Source: an uncultured Nitrospirota bacterium (GTDB lineage: Bacteria; Nitrospinota; Nitrospinia; SZUA-224). Taken from it: 8,078 bases of DNA. The translations under genes and the position numbers were made by a program. A model generated the notes under the pieces. The model did not search any database. It was given only the letters and a program-made list of their open reading frames with translations, and had not been told where the DNA came from. Of this stretch, positions 7,242 through 8,078 are shown piece by piece. The stretch's first letter is position 1, and every line of letters begins with the position of its first letter. The stretch is from positions 1 through 8,078 of the forward strand of contig CAJVYE010000038.1 in NCBI GenBank assembly GCA_913009285.1. The letters are read 5' to 3'.

Positions 7242-7882
7242 GCAAACTGGTAATATTTGATCTGGATGGGACACTTATCGATTCCAAGCTAGATATTGCA
7301 AACGCTGTAAATGAGACCTTTAAAAAGTTCTCTGTCCCAGAGCTTAAAAATGAGTATATATACCGTTATGTCGGTAATGGTGTCCAACCCCTGATCAGGA
7401 AGTTTCTGGAGTCAGCAGAAGAGAGTGATGTCACTATGGCCTTCACTATATTTCGTTCCTATTACAAAGAGCACCTGCTTGACAATACTGAACTCTATCC
7501 CGGGGTAAGGGAGGTACTGAATGAGCTGGCATGGCTCAGGAAGGCACTGATATCTAATAAAAGCGAACAGTTTGTGAAAAAGATACTTAAAGGACTTAAA
7601 ATAGATAGCTATTTTGATATTGCCATTGGTGGTGATAGCCTCCCTAATAAAAAGCCGCATCCTGATTCTGTCAATCTGGTGATAGAGAAGATAAAGGTGG
7701 ATAAAGAGGATACCCTCTTTGTTGGAGACAGCTCTGTCGATATTGAGACAGGAAAGAGGGCAGGGGTATGGACATGTGGGGTCAGTTATGGATACGGGGA
7801 TCAAAGGGAGTTAGTCAAATCCGGGGCAGACTGGATTATCGAGGAATTCTCTGAATTAAAAGGATTGATAAAGAGGAGGTAG
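7241..7882 (+). CDS. gph: HAD-superfamily phosphatase, phosphoglycolate phosphatase-like, start codon unclear
   Basis: A HAD subfamily IA hydrolase, probably dephosphorylating a small phosphorylated metabolite such as 2-phosphoglycolate. Counting residue 1 at 7241, the protein is 213 residues, normal for Gph. Motif I is FDLDGTLIDS with nucleophile D7 and acid/base D9 (bases 7259-7273). Motif II is LISNKS (S105). Motif III has the lysine pair in NKKPHPDS (about 137-138), and motif IV is FVGDSSVDIETGKRAGV (D163, D167). A helical cap lies between motifs I and II. The frame is open from 7169, just after a TAA, but has no ATG, GTG or TTG before 7436. An ATG at 7436 would delete motif I and give an inactive 148-residue fragment. 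The coordinates are therefore homology-based. Possible explanations are a rare start (ATC at 7187 lies 5 nt after AAGGAGG), a sequence error in the heptamer array, or a gene damaged by the repeat. Substrate is uncertain. Confidence 0.8.
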   Translation, partial: CKLVIFDLDGTLIDSKLDIANAVNETFKKFSVPELKNEYIYRYVGNGVQPLIRKFLESAEESDVTMAFTIFRSYYKEHLLDNTELYPGVREVLNELAWLRKALISNKSEQFVKKILKGLKIDSYFDIAIGGDSLPNKKPHPDSVNLVIEKIKVDKEDTLFVGDSSVDIETGKRAGVWTCGVSYGYGDQRELVKSGADWIIEEFSELKGLIKRR

Positions 7883-7940
7883 AGAGGGTTGCTTATGATA
7901 AAAAGACGTTTTTTCCCATCTGGATGTAAAAAAAATGTAA
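7883..7940. other. Convergent intergenic gap
   Basis: The 58 bp between the stop codons of the phosphatase gene and the facing partial gene hold A- and T-runs with a weak AAAAAGACGTTTTTT hairpin near 7899-7913. A bidirectional terminator is expected here from gene orientation, but the visible stem is only A-T pairs, so I do not call one. Confidence 0.4.
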
Positions 7941-8078
7941 CTATTCAGCGAATTTTAAAAAAATTAAAATAAACCCTGCTAATACTAACTCGGCAATTTT
8001 AACCCAAATAATCCAAATGAAACCGTCATAATGCTTGGAATCAGCACCATAGGAGGTGTATTCTAACGATTTCAATTG
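7941..8078 (-). CDS. C-terminal fragment of a small membrane protein
   Basis: On the minus strand the frame is open from the window edge to a TAG at 7941-7943, giving 45 residues. The fragment starts QLKSLEYTSYGADSKHYDGF and continues as a hydrophobic stretch (about residues 20-43, FIWIIWVKIAELVLAGFILI) ending LKFAE. This fits one C-terminal transmembrane helix preceded by a polar segment. I do not recognise the family. It is convergent with the phosphatase gene, and its start lies outside the window. The balanced amino-acid makeup and the helix make it more credible than a chance frame, but the fragment is short. Confidence 0.55.
   Translation of the reverse strand, partial: QLKSLEYTSYGADSKHYDGFIWIIWVKIAELVLAGFILIFLKFAE

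Noticed and set aside
7412..7804. Minus-strand 130-residue open frame opposite the phosphatase
   Set aside because: It is antisense to conserved HAD motifs, and its composition is that of a shadow frame with no recognisable domain.
7436..7882. Phosphatase starting at the internal ATG 7436
   Set aside because: This would remove motif I (DLDGT) and most of the cap. Conserved in-frame coding continues upstream to 7241, so it is only a truncated reading.
7894..7971. A 25-codon plus-strand frame starting MIKRRFFPSGCKK after the phosphatase gene
   Set aside because: It is very short, lysine-rich from A-runs, and overlaps the more convincing minus-strand membrane-protein frame.

Overview
The window is bacterial chromosomal DNA, AT-rich, from an organism I cannot place with confidence. 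The purine enzymes are of the Bacillus subtilis type: PurF has a short propeptide and four iron-sulfur cysteines, and PurL is the small single-domain form. LeuC is the ~420-residue form common in archaea and in many anaerobic or deep-branching bacteria. Every non-coupled intergenic gap is packed with short-period repeats. Together with the sequencing adapters at the left end, this suggests a contig end assembled from short reads of an uncultured or metagenomic organism such as a Nitrospirota, Desulfobacterota, Planctomycetota or candidate-phylum lineage. The lineage is inference.

Layout. Bases 1-133 are not genomic. They hold a degraded Illumina read-2 adapter, a poly-T stretch and a complete Illumina P5/TruSeq universal adapter, joined to genomic sequence at 134. 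From 134 to 6794 four genes lie on the minus strand, read right to left: purL, purF, leuC, and a sensor histidine kinase with an N-terminal Rossmann (nucleotide-binding) domain. The kinase starts 6 nt after leuC and is cut off by the adapter. On the plus strand, divergent from purL, is a HAD-family phosphatase resembling phosphoglycolate phosphatase (about 7241-7882). The right edge (7941-8078) holds the C-terminal end of a small membrane-protein gene on the minus strand, convergent with the phosphatase.

How the genes relate. PurF and PurL catalyse the first and fourth steps of de novo IMP synthesis. PurL of this type needs PurS and PurQ, which are not in the window. LeuC is the large subunit of isopropylmalate isomerase; its small subunit LeuD is also absent, and the kinase takes the place where leuD often sits. 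The leuC-kinase pair is probably co-transcribed. Whether purL, purF and leuC form one transcript is unclear because ~200-bp repeat-filled gaps separate them.

The most notable non-coding content is a set of repeats: (i) a 181-bp palindromic element with perfect 50-bp inverted arms between purL and the phosphatase gene, resembling a MITE; (ii) a purL-purF spacer built as nested inverted repeats, with the purL stop codon inside one arm; (iii) 7-bp-periodic arrays in three separate gaps, one of which flips orientation at its centre to make a palindrome; (iv) a GAAAATC heptamer array that runs into the phosphatase gene at the point where its start codon should be, leaving no ATG, GTG or TTG in frame upstream of the catalytic motif.
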